In this document: positions 46,605-59,268 of the stretch, in pieces | Position numbering within the stretch: position 1 is the stretch's first letter | How the letters are laid out: every line of letters begins with the position of its first letter | From: Eutypa lata | Taxonomy: Eukaryota > Ascomycota > Sordariomycetes > Xylariales > Diatrypaceae | DNA: 64,000 nt | NCBI GenBank assembly: GCA_022661535.1 | Contig: JAKULF010000017.1 | Location: 62,001-126,000, forward strand | Direction: 5' to 3' | Notes under the pieces: generated by a model | The model's input: only the letters and a program-made list of their open reading frames with translations | Told to the model about the DNA's origin: nothing | Database searches by the model: none | Translations under genes and position numbers: made by a program

Positions 46605-48464
46605 CTAGTCCACAATAGCAGCAGACTGCGCATCGTCGGTGTCCCTCACCTCGCCCGTCATGTCGGACTTGAGCCAGCAGTAGTTGAGGTCGGTGCCCTG
46701 CGGACCCGCGTTGTACCACTGCGCGCCCCTGCAGCCCGTCACCGACGCGCACCACGCCATGCACTCCGCCATCGAGCTCTTCTCCTCGTTCGCGATGTCG
46801 TACCCCGGGTGCTGCACGTAGCACGTCCGCTTGAACTTCGTCCCCGTGTCTGGGTCCGTGTACGTCGTCCCGTCCGCGTCGGGACATTCCGGCACGTCGT
46901 CGCCGTCTGAGGAGTTCGATGATGGTGTAGTAGATGCTAGAAGAAAAAAAGGGGGGGCTTGGTTAGTTTGAAATGTGTGAATGGGTGGATGAATGAATGC
47001 AAGGGAAATAAGCTCAAATTGAATCGAATGGTGGAATGACGTGGGGCGGGGAAAGAAAGAGAAAGAAAGAAAGAAAGAAAACAAGGGAAATGCATGGATG
47101 CTCGCATCCATGGTGGTAGTCGTACTTGCGGCAGCTGTTGTTTTCACTGTGGTTGGTTGTGTTTGAATTACGGTAGTGGGTTGCTGTTGTATTACGGTTG
47201 TCGGTTCTGCTTGTGTTATAGTGGTTGGCTGTGTTTTTATTACGGTTGAATGCTGAGGTTCTGTGGTAGTGGTGGTGGGTGCGGGCTCTGTTGTCGTAGA
47301 AGAAGGAGGCTGTTCTTTAGTAGATGTTTCGACTTCTTCTATTGGAGTAGTTGATGATGATGGTGATGGTGATTGTGACTGTGGTGATGATGATCCCGCT
47401 GCTGCGGCTGTAGCTGTTGACAAGGATAGTGGTTGTTTTGTGGTCGTCGACTCTGCCTGCACCGTGGTAGTCGATGGTTGCGATGATGTCGGGCTGGATG
47501 ACAGTGTTGTTTCTACTATTGTAGATGATTGTGGTTGTATTAAGGAAGTAGCAAGTGGTACTAGTAAGGAAGAAAATCAGGTCTGGAACATACCTTGATA
47601 GGCTTGAGACATGAAGAAGTCGAAGAAATTGAAGAACGAGAAATAAGACGTAGAATATAAGGGTGGAGGCCAATGGTAAAGGAGAGCGAGAGTGAGAGAA
47701 AGAGATATAAGGGGCTGCTAACGACATGAGAAAAACTTACCGTTATTATTATTATTACTATTATCGCTTGTGTTCGCTGTTGTCGACCTGGTACGAGAAT
47801 CTCGTTAATATTCTGGTATGGTCCTCCCCACCCTTCCTCATGTAAAGAAGACATGTCGGAGGATCATGACTTACTCGCTTGAGTCACCGGATCCTCTACT
47901 CTGTTTTAACCCTAGCACGACCCCGAGCGTGATGGCCGCAACGACAATTACGACGACCACGACCAAGAAAAGGAAGCATACTCTTCTCTGGACCCCCCAT
48001 ATCGTTCTCCCCTTCGTCGGTACATGTTCTTTCTCATCCGACACGACACGGCCATGTTTATAAAGTGCCCCGGCCTTGAGAACCTGGCGTTTCTCCGCGT
48101 CCGACACGAGCGTAGGTCCAGAAGAGACCTCTAGGCCTGGCTGCGACCATCGAGCATGCGGGGCCTGATCTAGCTCGAGGCCGGGCTCGGGATGATAGAC
48201 TTCGAGCGTCGGATCGGGCCGTCCTGTAACCTGGTTTCCCGTCCCCAAAGTCCAGTTCTTCTTAATTTTGCTAGCCCAACTGTCTGTGGTCGACCCAGAC
48301 GACGACGGCGATATACCGGCACTTCCACTTTTATCGATATGGCGACCCTCTTCGGTGCAATCCCAACAGGAAGGAGCCTGCTTTTCGTCTGAATGCGGAC
48401 ATCGGAGTTGGGTGTTGTCGTCGTCGTTGCCTGACGCCCCGGGGGGTTCTCTTTCTGTGGTCAT
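46605..48464 (-). CDS. membrane-anchored surface protein: cytosolic tail, one span, Thr-rich stalk, PAN-like Cys domain
   Basis: Four exons (47875-48464, 47741-47787, 47126-47560, 46605-46936) join in frame to 467 residues. Introns (87, 180, 189 nt) have GTAAGT, GTAAGT and GTACGA donors and CAG/TAG acceptors. ATG 48464 is preferred; 48488 is in frame and adds eight residues. Residues 1-160 are hydrophilic with two C-x2-C-like pairs. One long span (about 163-186, CFLFLVVVVVIVVAAITLGVV) follows a basic RR. A small Asn-rich exon leads into a Thr/Ser/Pro/Gln-rich stalk with repeated Q-P-T-T-V-I units, surely O-glycosylated. The last about 105 residues have spaced cysteines (PECPD, RTCYV, ECMAWCASVTGCRGAQW, NYCWLK), the pattern of fungal PAN/apple-like domains, which bind carbohydrate or protein. 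Topology: tail inside, Cys domain outside. A wall or host-surface receptor role is plausible but unproven. Confidence 0.8.
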
Positions 48465-50646
48465 CTGGACGTAGTACGCCCGAACCACATACCAAATTGT
48501 ACTATTGCCCGTTGGTAAGAAAGACCTATGGTGTTGAACCCATCACGTTGCTCCAACGTCGAAGATTTCGACCCCTAAACAAGAATGAACGACAATTGCG
48601 GGAAAGCTTCCTGCTGAAGGCGAAGCGGCACGCGCCCAGGGTATATATATGCGTGTGTAGTAATCAGCATTTCCCCCTACATCTAGTAGTCATGTATGGA
48701 CGTGCTATTTTCCTTGGAAACGGCCATGGCAGACAGGCTAGCTATGGGCCAGCCTCACTTAATATCGATGTCTTGTTGCATATTGCGGAATGGCAGCGAA
48801 GGATTCGCGATACGACGCTGCTGGCCGTCATTTACGTCCGTGATGCGTTAGCCATCGCGAAGGCTAACTCGATTTGCTAGAAGTGCCTGGCTAGGGTACC
48901 TTTTAGCCATCACGCTTGATGAATCTAGGGGTTGGAAGGATCACCAACCATGCCAGTGACAGCTACAGACTGAACCGAGACGCGGCAGCTGGTGGAGCTC
49001 GTGCTATATTGCATATATACGGAAGTACGAAGTATATTATAAGAAGGAAATAGGTTGTACCTTGACTAGGAATACACGCGCGAGCGCGGGGATGGGTAAA
49101 AATGTAGTTATTCAGGCGCGTATTTCCGAATGAAGAGAAATATTATATTACACTTAGAAAAAGAGACGCGAGATGTTGACGATGCGTAATACCTACGATA
49201 AGGCGGTTAATACGTTAGAGCTTCTAGAGGTAGGATCTGGGTGATGACTTAAGGACGGGCCTTAAAACGGCAATTTCTTGAAACGTATAGTCACAGAGTT
49301 GCAACGGGTGTCACCGCATTGTATGACCCGGGCTTATATGATTCGGGTTTTGTATGAATCGGGATTACATGTTTTCGGGGTTATTTAGTATTATAGCATC
49401 ACCTTCAATGTGCGAATAAGGGGATCGTAATACCTTTGGACTTTGGGCAATTTACTCACTGCAGCACTGGGGCGAAGAGGTATGTATGCAACATTCGGCA
49501 TTCGCTTACCTTGATCATGTGTCTCGTAGGTATTTGAATGACCCGACGCCAAACATCAGCAGTTATCACACATATATATCTTCGGTAGCAATTCACATTG
49601 TAGCGAATTCCAAATTGATGGGATATACCTGCTTGGGCTTACCGAACGCCTTTGTATTCATACTCGACAACTACCTAGGTACCTACCTACATATGTAGAT
49701 GGGAATGATGTAACCATTTAAGAGTGCATATTAGGTCTTGCTCAACTTATCGTACTGCTTAGTTAAGTCATTGAAGAACCCAACTACTGTCATGCCTGAG
49801 ATGCAATTCTAATGATCTGAGCAACGGCTATCTCTCTAAGAGAGAGTGAAGATGGCTATGCCACGTTAAATGTAACATTTTTAAGTTTCACATGGCTGCG
49901 GGGAAAATGTCCCTAGAAATTCATGTGTCTCTTTGCTACCTATGTAACTGTAGATCCTCCTACTAACAGTAGCACAAGAGAGGAGAGAGATATATATCTA
50001 TATCTAAGTACTTAGGCTTCCTTTGATGTCCTGAGATGACCTCCCACGGTTGTGATCGACGCTGGGCAGTGAGCTTGGCTATGTACGCTGCGTTTACCTA
50101 CCTACGTACCTAGTAACTTTGAACGTGAGGCATGGTAGCTGTCTTTTAAATTGGGTGTTTATATCGTTGCTTTGAGTTGGTCCGATTGAAGGAAATTTAA
50201 CCAAACCTCACGCTAATTGCATCCGGTTGAGATAGTCAGGTACAGCAGGTTCACGTTAGGAACTAGAGCGAGTATGTCGTGAGAGAGCTATTAATGAATG
50301 CGTTCGTCCGTTGAAGCACAGCTGCATGTCTGTGTGGGGTTACACGTATCTGTATGTACTATGTATCGTGTATGTCCAGCTTGCAGTCTAAGCCCCAGAA
50401 ACCCCGCCTCCACAGTGCTGAGCTGAGACCTTTGTAGAAGGTCATAAACCGGGCTGTAGGCTGATAACTACCTCTACCTACCTGATAGCACGGCCCCGAC
50501 CGAGGTCCTTGCCGATATCGATTCCATGGTGTCAGGGTGTCAGAAACGCATCACCTGCTCCCGCCTCTTTACTTAATTATCCTCTTAACAAACACTTCGG
50601 TTCACTACAACTTTTCAAATTCGTTTCGAATCCCGATATTCGCTTG
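48465..50646. other. intergenic, 2.2 kb, divergent promoters
   Basis: Separates the surface protein (minus) from the ABC transporter (plus). It contains a degenerate 15-16-bp tandem array (49323-49386) and TACCTACC runs near 49675 and 50100. A 127-codon frame at 48497-48880 has no coding character. Confidence 0.5.
49323..49386. repeat. degenerate 15-16-bp tandem repeat, about four copies
   Basis: Four successive units share ATGA-x-TCGGG-x-TTA-like sequence (ATGACCCGGGCTTAT, ATGATTCGGGTTTTGT, ATGAATCGGGATTAC, ATGTTTTCGGGGTTAT). No coding or RNA function is evident. Confidence 0.5.
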
Positions 50647-53600
50647 ATGATGGCTTCATCAACGAGATTTCGGGATATTGCGCTTGGCGCATTATCTCTG
50701 TCTTCATGTTTTGTTTCTACTGTAATAGCTCAAAAGAACTACACCCAGTTCGATATGATGCGCGCCCAGTTGGCTCTTCTGGATGACCGCCCATCCGACT
50801 GTCCCCCTTGGTTAGTGTTTACTGTCAATATTGAATCTTCTGATCTGTTTTGATCTTTTGTCATTACTTCTTACGTGATCTGTCTTTGTTGAATGTATTT
50901 CTGGGAAGCTTGATTTTAAAAGAAGAGCTATCGCTAACGATGACGTCTCTATCTCGAATAGCTTCAACTGTCTCCTCCCAGCCTACGAGTGCGGCCAATA
51001 TGCCCAGTGTAACGAATATAATGGAAAATGCGAATGTCCCGCTGGTTTCGGGGGCGATGACTGTATAGAACCGAGTACGTCTTCTTTTTATTCGTCCGAT
51101 AATACAATACAAACGAGGCTTGTCTGCCGCGCGTCAAGGTAACTAACAACGTGATAGCTTGTGGCTCGCTGGCCCGGGGCAAAGACCGACCTATGCGACA
51201 AGGAGATACTTGCGACTGCGATGCCGGATGGACAGGTATCAATTGTAACGTCTGCACCCAGGACAATGCCTGCAATGCTCTTATGGAGACCGGCGATGGT
51301 GGTGTTTGCTACCAGAATGGCGAGGTTGTTCAGCAAAACCACCAGATGTGCGATGTTACCAACGAGAAGATCCTATCTATGCTTGATGGCAAGATCCCTC
51401 AAGCTACCTTCAACTGCAAGAGGGAATCCGGCTTTTGCGACTTTCAATGTGCGTATACTCTTCCGTCCCCTTTCTCCAGCTCCTATCCGGTGTCTCCAAC
51501 CGACATCGGCACATTTATCACCGCATCATACTAATACTTTCTATCGCGTAGTCTGGATCGATCAAACCGAATCCTTCTATTGCCACCTCGAACGATGTGA
51601 ATCGAGCGCCGAGTTCTCCCCGGAAACTAATAGCACCTTCTACAAATGTCCCGATGTCCAGTGCAGTTGTATCGAGGATCGGATGCTCTGTGGAGCCGAT
51701 GGCTCTGTTGATTTGACCGACTTTCTAAGGGAAGAAGTTGAGGGCCCTGCTGTCTTCCAATGCGAACAAGAGGGGGGAGGTGTCAACAAATGTCAATTCA
51801 AGGAGCCTAAGTTGGACTGGATGGTTCAGAATATCTTCGGTGACCAGCATATCTCCTTAGAGTGTCGCTCCGGAGAGTGTCTTTATCACACCGAAGTCCC
51901 AGGATACCAGCGACCTATCAAGAAGATCAACACGCCTCTGATAGCTGGTGTCATCGCTGGATGCTCCCTATTTGTCGTACTTGTTATCCTGGTAACATGG
52001 TTTCTGAACCGCCGCCAATACAAATATGGTCCGATCCACCTAGACGACTCAGATGACGAGGGCATAAAACTCATGATGGACCACAAGCCCGCTATACTGT
52101 ACTTCCAGAATGTTTCGTACAACTTGAACGGAAAGACGATTCTCGATGATATTCAAGGTGCGTCGCATCCAGGAGAGATTACGGCGATTATGGGTGCTTC
52201 GGGAGCTGGAAAGACAACTTTCTTGGATATTCTAGCCCGTAAGAACAAGCGCGGTTACGCATCAGGAGACTTCTACGTCAATGGAGAGAAAGTGACGGAT
52301 CCTGAGTTCAAGAGCGTTGTTGGCTTCGTTGACCAGGCGGATACCATGTTGCCTACCCTGACAGTCCACGAAACGATCCTCACTAGTGCCCTCCTCCGCC
52401 TCCCCCGAGCTATGAGCCGCGCTGCCAAGGAGCATAGAGTCTGGGAAGTTGAAAAGCAGCTTGGTATCTACCATATTCGGGATTCTCTCATCGGTTCTGA
52501 AGAAGGCAAGGGTCGCGGTATCTCCGGGGGTGAGAAGAGACGTGTAGGAATCGCCTGCGAGCTTGTCACCAGTCCATCAATCCTTTTCCTGGATGAGCCA
52601 ACAAGCGGTCTCGACGCTTTCAATGCCTTTAACGTTATCGAATGTCTCGTAACCCTTGCCAAGACGTACAAGAGAACTGTCATCTTCACTATCCATCAGC
52701 CGCGATCCAACATTGTCGCTCTGTTTGATCGGCTGATACTTCTAGCTCAAGGAAAGACGGTATACTCTGGGCCTTTCTCTCAGTGCCAAGAGTATTTCGA
52801 CAATATTGGATACTCTTGCCCCCCTGGATTCAATATTGCGGACTACCTTGTGGACCTAACGATGCATGCTAGTAACACAGCTGCTTTCGATGATGGATCT
52901 CTTATAAACGATGTGTCTAGCATAGGACCGAGCAGCACCCACGGCGTTAAATCCATTGCTAGCATTTCTGCCAATAGTACCGCCGAGGATAGCGCAACCG
53001 AACCGTCGTCAAGTCGCTCTAGCCGACCTAGAGGCACGAGAAAGAATTCTCTTAAGGCGAAGCAAGACCGTGAACTCTTTACTCGTCGGAGGAACACAGC
53101 TGCTACCGCGGAGTCATCTGATGCTGAGGAAGAGATTGGAGCCTACAAACTGAAGAACCAACCTGGTGGAACCGCACCTCCTCAGATTATTGTCGAAGAC
53201 CCTGATGATCTCCCGCCCTCGGCTGGAACCAACCTAGATGGACTTGTCCAAGCATACATAGACTCTGAAATCGCCGCCAAGATTCACGACGAAGTTCAGG
53301 ACGCCGTGACAGGTGCTAGAAATGCAAATGGCCAGAATGGACAAGTGGATGGTGGAAATATCAATGGTAATAGTAGCGCAATCGGTCGGGGATATGCTCG
53401 CGTTGGGTATTTCAGACAGTTTATCATCCTCTCGCAACGGACGTGGAGAAATCTGTACCGGAACCCGCTGCTGATGCTGACGCACTATGCCATCGCCATT
53501 CTGCTTGCGGTCCTCTCGGGTTTCCTCTTCTATGGACTTACGGATGATATCCCAGGTTTCCAAAACCGACTGGGTCTCTTCTTCTTCCTTCTGGCCCTAT

Positions 53601-54238
53601 TCGGCTTTAGTACCCTCACTAGTTTAACTGTCTTTGCTTCAGAGCGGTTACTCTTCACCCGCGAAAGGGCCAACGGGTATTACGCGCCTATCACCTACTT
53701 TACCGCCAAGGTTCTCTTCGATATCCTTCCGCTCCGAATCATCCCGCCGATTCTTATGGGTGCCATCGTCTACCCCATGACGGGTCTCATCCCTGACGCA
53801 TCCCACTTCTTCACCTTCATACTCGTCCTGGTGCTCTTCAACCTCGCGGCCGCGTCCATCTGCCTCTTCATCGGCATCGTCTGCAAGGACGGTAGCGTGG
53901 CGAACCTGATCGGCAGCCTCGTGATGCTGTTCTCGCTCCTCTTCGCCGGCCTGCTCCTCAACCACGACGCCATCCCCCCGGCGGCCATGTGGCTGCAGTC
54001 CCTATCCATCTTCCACTACGGCTTCGAGGCCCTCATCGTCAACGAGGTCGTCAAGCTCACCCTCGTCGACAAGAAGTACGGCCTCGACATCACCGTCCCC
54101 GGCGCCGCCATTCTCAGCTCCTTCGGCTTCGACAACGGCGCCAAGTGGATGGATGTCGTCAACTTGGGCATATTCGCCGCCGTTTTCGTGGTCTTGGCGT
54201 ATGCTGCTATGCATTTCTTGCTGGTTGAGAGGCGGTAG
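50647..54238 (+). CDS. ADP1: ABC transporter, ABCG family, Adp1-like with EGF-like ectodomain
   Basis: Four exons (50647-50810, 50962-51074, 51158-51448, 51552-54238) give 1084 residues; donors GTTAGT, GTACGT, GTGCGT, acceptors all TAG, frame kept. A signal peptide (1-29) leads into a Cys-rich ectodomain with EGF-like units ([39 protein letters not shown]). The first membrane span is at about 319-340, then a half-size ABC cassette: Walker [10 protein letters not shown] (404-411), LSGG-equivalent [10 protein letters not shown] (about 513-522) and Walker [13 protein letters not shown] (533 on), with the H-loop TIHQPR. A disordered acidic linker with RGTRKNS follows, then six ABC2-type membrane helices to the C-terminus. 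This order (ectodomain, cassette, membrane domain) is that of yeast Adp1, whose substrate is unknown. Length is near the yeast protein. An alternative start is the next codon (ATGATG). Confidence 0.93.
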
Positions 54239-55298
54239 GGTGGATAGATGTATGGATGGATGGATGGATGAATGTTGTATCTGGTGCGTGCGTGTGTGAT
54301 TTATATGGAGGGAGGGGGCGGAGCGAGCATCATCGATTGATGGATCGATCACTATGTAGGAATAGAGAGACAGAAAGGGGGAGGATGGATATACGGGTTA
54401 TAGGTACACATGCATTTTTCTGTTGTTGCCACTGTTGCTGTTATTTTATTGCACTCTCTTGAAATTAGGTACCTAGCATCGGAATGAACTTGAACTGTAT
54501 ACAGTATCAGATTGTTATTTATCGCCGAGTGAGCAAGTGAGCTGGGCTGAGCTGAATGTAAATTGACTTCTTTCTTTTTGGACCGAAGGTAATGTGATTC
54601 AAGTTTAAATATGAAGCATATACATGAAGAGTCACGGTTCTTTATGAGGCCTTTATGTCGGCGCAGGATAACAATGTTTATGTACTTAGACACCAGGGCA
54701 CTTCGATCATTAGTGAATTCTCACATCATACACTTTACTACTCGGTATGCTTTTGGTGATCATCATGTTCGTATCACTTTATACATTTCAACTGGGTGTC
54801 CGTCTTTCAACCGAATGGAATGCCACGAGCAACCGCTTGAACCAGGCTTGTAGGTATTTAAGAAGTTGTAAATTTGGGTGGGAGGACTTCTCCTCGAATA
54901 GAGTTACACTCTGACTAGTACTTAATTGCATTGTAATTGTACCATGGATTTGTACTGAGAAGAGAGAACGTGCGGTAATCGAGAGAGATAGGTTCTGTTG
55001 TTGTGATTTCGAGTTTCTGATATGTGCCTGTAATACAAGAAGGGAGCAGCTATATACATGAACCACGTACTTATGTAGATCAACTGCATGATTTGACATT
55101 CGTTCTGTTTTGATGATGATGATGATGGTGTGAACTGGACCTGGCTGAACTAGGTAGTCATACTGCCCAGTCTCATAATATACAACTCTTCCTCTAACCC
55201 TCGATCCGTCTTCTCTTTCTCTCCCGCATCTTCAATAGACAAATCAGACTACTAGTCCAACTAAGCCACTAGATCGATCGATCAAACAAACAAACAAA
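54239..55298. other. intergenic, convergent 3' ends
   Basis: Starts with a GGAT microsatellite (about 54250-54270) and contains a GAT repeat at about 55114-55127. No gene; the small frames on both strands look random. Confidence 0.5.
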
Positions 55299-56297
55299 TC
55301 AATCCATCTTCCCCCCCGTCAACTCCTCCGCAACCCTCTTCTGCCTCTTCTCCGTCTTACTCCTCTGCGTCGTCAAATCGACCAGAACCCTGCCATCCCT
55401 CCCACTAACCTCGCGCAGCATATCCCCCACCGTGTCCGGCGACCCCTCCAAATCCCACACACTAACAATAGGCTGATTCGTAGGCGACCTCCCCCGGAAC
55501 CTGTGCCCGTCCTCCCCGAACTCCCTCTCGACCGCGGCCTCCAACCCGCCCTCATCGACGATGAAAGGCCCCCGGCGCGCGCTCATGTACAGCTCCTGAA
55601 TGGCATCGCGCCTCCTCTCGGACTTCTCGGCGGCGACGGCGTCCGTGACGGCCCTGGACGCGAGCGCGCGCTCGAAGCGCTCCGGGTCGGGCTGGACGGC
55701 CGTGGCGAGCGTCTTGGCGTTGACGGTGGCGCGGGTCAGGCGCTCGTCCTCGCGCTCGGGCGCCGTGGCCGCGGCCCGGTTCGCGGCCAGCTTCGCGGCG
55801 CGGTCGTGCGCCCGCCGCGCGTCCAGCGTCTGCTTCCGCGCCCAGAGCTCCCGGAGCCCCTCCCCGAGGTTCTCGCGCCGCCCCGCCGCCATCCGCCGCT
55901 TCCACGCCTGGATCTCCGACCCGGCCGCGAGCTGCGCCTTCGCCGAGGTTGGTTGGGGGGCCGATCGCGAGAGGAACCCCGCCGTCGGCTTCAGGTGCGC
56001 GTCCCGGTGCCGGAAGATCGCTCGCGGGGTTGGTAAGTGCCCCTTTATGGGCTTGAGCTCCCGTTGCGCTTCGATCGATTGGTCTTGGGGCGGGTTGGGC
56101 ACGTTGATGAAGAGCGGGGATTCGGGCGGGATGATCTGGCGGTGCGTTTGTTTTGGTTTGGGTTGTTGTTGTCGTTGTTGGGTGGGTGTGCTGCTGGAAA
56201 AGAAGGCTCGTGGTGTCGGATTGGAGGAGGAGGAGGAGGAGGATATACAACAGCTGCTCCGTGGTAGGAGGGCTGGTCGAGGGCGTAGAGGCGGCAT
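55299..56297 (-). CDS. PET123: mitochondrial small-subunit ribosomal protein mS26 (Pet123 type)
   Basis: Intronless, 332 residues, minus strand. The first about 45 residues are Arg/Ser-rich with poly-Ser and no acidic residue, a mitochondrial presequence. The conserved block IPPESPLFINVPNPPQ, followed by KPIKGHLPTPRAIF, is the hallmark of fungal mS26/Pet123. It is followed by WKRRMAAGRRENLGEGLRELWARK and a long Ala/Arg-rich helix with PEREDERLTRATV. The C-terminal part (SPDTVGDMLREVSGRDG) is more variable. The protein belongs to the mitochondrial 37S ribosomal subunit and in yeast links translation activators to the ribosome. Upstream (56298-56900) the intergenic region is shared with divergent Nog2, so a mitoribosomal and a cytoplasmic-ribosome assembly gene share one promoter region. 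Confidence 0.88.
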   Translation of the reverse strand: MPPLRPRPALLPRSSCCISSSSSSSNPTPRAFFSSSTPTQQRQQQPKPKQTHRQIIPPESPLFINVPNPPQDQSIEAQRELKPIKGHLPTPRAIFRHRDAHLKPTAGFLSRSAPQPTSAKAQLAAGSEIQAWKRRMAAGRRENLGEGLRELWARKQTLDARRAHDRAAKLAANRAAATAPEREDERLTRATVNAKTLATAVQPDPERFERALASRAVTDAVAAEKSERRRDAIQELYMSARRGPFIVDEGGLEAAVEREFGEDGHRFRGRSPTNQPIVSVWDLEGSPDTVGDMLREVSGRDGRVLVDLTTQRSKTEKRQKRVAEELTGGKMD

Positions 56298-56900
56298 TTT
56301 GGATGTGTGATTGATTGATTAATTGTTGTAGAATGAATGTGTTTTCGAAGAGGGTATTGAGCTGTGAGTGATTAGGCTGTTTGGTGCCTTCTGTGACAAG
56401 CCTTCAATTACTGAGTGTCGTGGTCGTCGTGAGGTTCAATTCTACCTCCTCCTACTGCTTCTCAGTCTCAACTCAACTTTTTGCAAAAAGATGAAATCTT
56501 GAACGGTAATTCAATCTGCCGGGCTCCGGTTAGCGGGTGGACCTCGTAGAGGGTACCTATGTAGGTAACTCAAGCTGCTGCAGCGGGACCTCGAAACCCG
56601 ACACTCAAGGTTTAGAGACGTAGGTACTAACTTATGGTGACGCTTAGACCAGGAACAGCTTGTCGTTAGTCTAGTCAGCCCCACCTCGGATTAGATGGGT
56701 GGTCGGGAAGAAAAACTTCCCAGGCGGTCAAAATTTCTAGTTTCTGCCGTCTGGGAAAATCGCATTCTCTTCTAGTTAATCCCCACCGGGTCATTAGAAG
56801 GCATCACTTACTACTACACCTCCTGACCTGTATATCAGTTATACCCATTTCCAATTCTTTTCCTTTCTTCACAAACTGTTCCTTAGTCTCTACCGTAGCA
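56298..56900. other. shared bidirectional promoter region of mS26 and Nog2
   Basis: 603 bases between divergent starts. GATT repeats sit beside mS26 and a TTCTTTTCC-rich leader beside Nog2. The placement suggests co-regulation with growth rate; no specific site was identified. Confidence 0.5.
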
Positions 56901-59268
56901 ATGGGAACTGGGAAGAAGGAACGTAACCGGCTTGTCCGCCAGGGCAAGTCTGGTACGGGTATGGACAATATCAAGATCAAGGGAGAGAACTTCTATCGGT
57001 ATGTCCTGTCGCCTATTCCTGTCTCTCGGTCGTTGCTCACGTCCGTAATATGTTGAACAGAATGCGACCCTTACTAACATGTCTATCTTGTATAGCAATG
57101 CGAAAAAGTTAAAGACTATAAATATGAGAAAAGATGGGAAACCTCGAAGAAATGCCGAGGGAAAGATCACAGAAGCTGCAAGCTATCAGTCAAGGGATGC
57201 GCCGGTGGCTAGAGTCGAGCCCAACAGAAAGTGGTTCACGAACACCCGTGTCATCAGTCAAGACAGTCTGAAGGCCTTCCGAGAGGCTATGGCTGAGAAG
57301 GAAGCCGACCCCTACCAAGTTCTGTTGAAGACCAACAAGCTACCCATGAGTTTGATCCGGGATGGTTCCGATACAAACGGCTTGAAAGAACACCAGGCCA
57401 AGATGACAGTTGAGAGCTCACCTTATTCCGAGGTATTTGGTTCCAAGGCTCAGCGGAAACGTGTCAAGCTTAGCGTATCGTAAGTCACACCATCGATGGC
57501 GGACAGACAACAGGCGTTCAGCTATCCCCATTCACTGTATCTCTGAAACATCATCATTCTAACATATCATGCAGCAACTTGGAAGATTTGGTTGGCGAAT
57601 CTGAAAAAGCTCTCGACACCTACAAAGACCGACTTGAGCAAGCGAAATTGCTAAGTGGAAATTCTGGTGTCGATATGGAGAACGCCGGCGATCTACAGCA
57701 AGAAGCTGAAAACCCGCTTACCATGGCTATTGAACCTATCTTCAACAAAGGTCAGAGTAAGCGAATATGGAATGAGTTATACAAAGTTGTCGACTCTTGT
57801 AAGTGTTGCCAAGCATCATTATATTACTACCCCTGAATGAGCAATAGCTAACTAGATTTTGCAGCCGATGTTATTATACATGTGCTAGATGCCAGAGACC
57901 CCCTAGGCACACGTTGCCGTAGCGTCGAGAAGTACCTGAAGACTGAAGCACAACACAAGCATTTGATCTTCGTTCTTAACAAGTGTGATTTGGTACCTAC
58001 TAGCGTGGCGGTAAGTTATCTGGTTTTACTTGTGATATCTCTTCCCATATTCCCAATGCTTCTAGTCAGGACACTTTCTACATTTTCTTCATGGAAGACG
58101 TCTGTTAAATCATTGGGAGAGGAAAATTCCGAGCTTGCTGTTCCCATGTCTTCGGACTGGGAACTGACTGAGTCCCGTTTTGGGGCACTTTCATTAGCAC
58201 GGGTCTGTTTCATATTGAGTTGAAATCTATCTCTGCCCTTCTTGGGCGGCTAGGTGGTAGATTTCTTAGTAATGATTCATACATCTATCATTCTGATCCT
58301 TCGTTTCATTATTATAATACTTAATGGAGGTTATGCTGACAAGCTTCAAGGCAGCCTGGGTTCGTCGGCTTTCCGCTGATCATCCAACACTCGCTTTCCA
58401 TTCTTCGATAACAAATCCTTTCGGAAAGGGCTCTTTGATTCAACTTCTACGGCAGTTCTCCTTATTACACAAAGATCGCAAGCAGATTTCTGTCGGCTTC
58501 ATAGGATATCCTAACACCGGGAAATCCTCCATCATCAATACTTTACGGAAGAAGAAGGTCTGCACAGTGGCACCAATCCCTGGCGAAACGAAAGTCTGGC
58601 AGTATATCACGTTGATGAAACGAATATACTTGATCGACTGCCCTGGAATCGTACCTCCTAATATGAACGACACCCCCCAAGATATTCTATTAAGAGGAGT
58701 AGTCAGAGTAGAGGCCGTGGAAAATCCAGAACAATACATCCCTGCTGTCCTAGCCAAAGTAAAACCACATCACATGGAAAGGACATACGAGCTCAAAGGC
58801 TGGAAAGATCATATCCATTTACTAGAGTTATTAGCTCGAAAGGGTGGTCGGTTGCTCAAGGGTGGAGAACCGGACGTTGATGGTGTTGCAAAGATGGTAC
58901 TTACTGATTTCATGAGAGGGAAGATTCCCTGGTTTACACCGGTCCCCATCATAGAGGGCGAGGAAGACAAGGCCTTGGAAGGACGCGAAGGCAGGCTTGG
59001 CGAGATGACAAAGAAGCGTAAACGGGATGATCAAGAGAGCGTAGCAGATGCCTCCACAGCAGCACTGAAAGTCTCATCTCCCAATGTGGAGGATGAAGTC
59101 GATGAGGAGTTTGAAGGCTTCGATAGCGATGATGAGCCAGCGAGCGACGACAAGGCAGGGGATGACGGCGAAGAGGAGAGTGATGATGGTGATGACAGTG
59201 ACGACATGATACCATTGGAGGAGTTGAGTGATGTGTATGATGATGACTCGAGCGAAGATGATAGTTGA
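56901..59268 (+). CDS. NOG2: nucleolar GTP-binding protein 2 (Nog2/Nug2), 60S assembly GTPase
   Basis: Five exons (56901-56998, 57096-57479, 57575-57798, 57865-58010, 58351-59268) give 589 residues, normal for the family. Introns are GT-AG and in frame; the last is 340 nt, much longer than the others (97, 95, 66). The N-terminal domain (starting [10 protein letters not shown] and containing [14 protein letters not shown]) is the NGP1NT domain. GTPase motifs come in circularly permuted order: VLDARDP, then NKCDLVP (G4), then GYPNTGKSS (G1), PGETKVWQ (G2) and DCPGIV (G3). [12 protein letters not shown] segment and an acidic Asp/Ser tail (last about 70 residues) follow. Nog2 sits on nuclear pre-60S particles, blocks early Nmd3 binding and is released on GTP hydrolysis. 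Essential in yeast. Confidence 0.95.
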
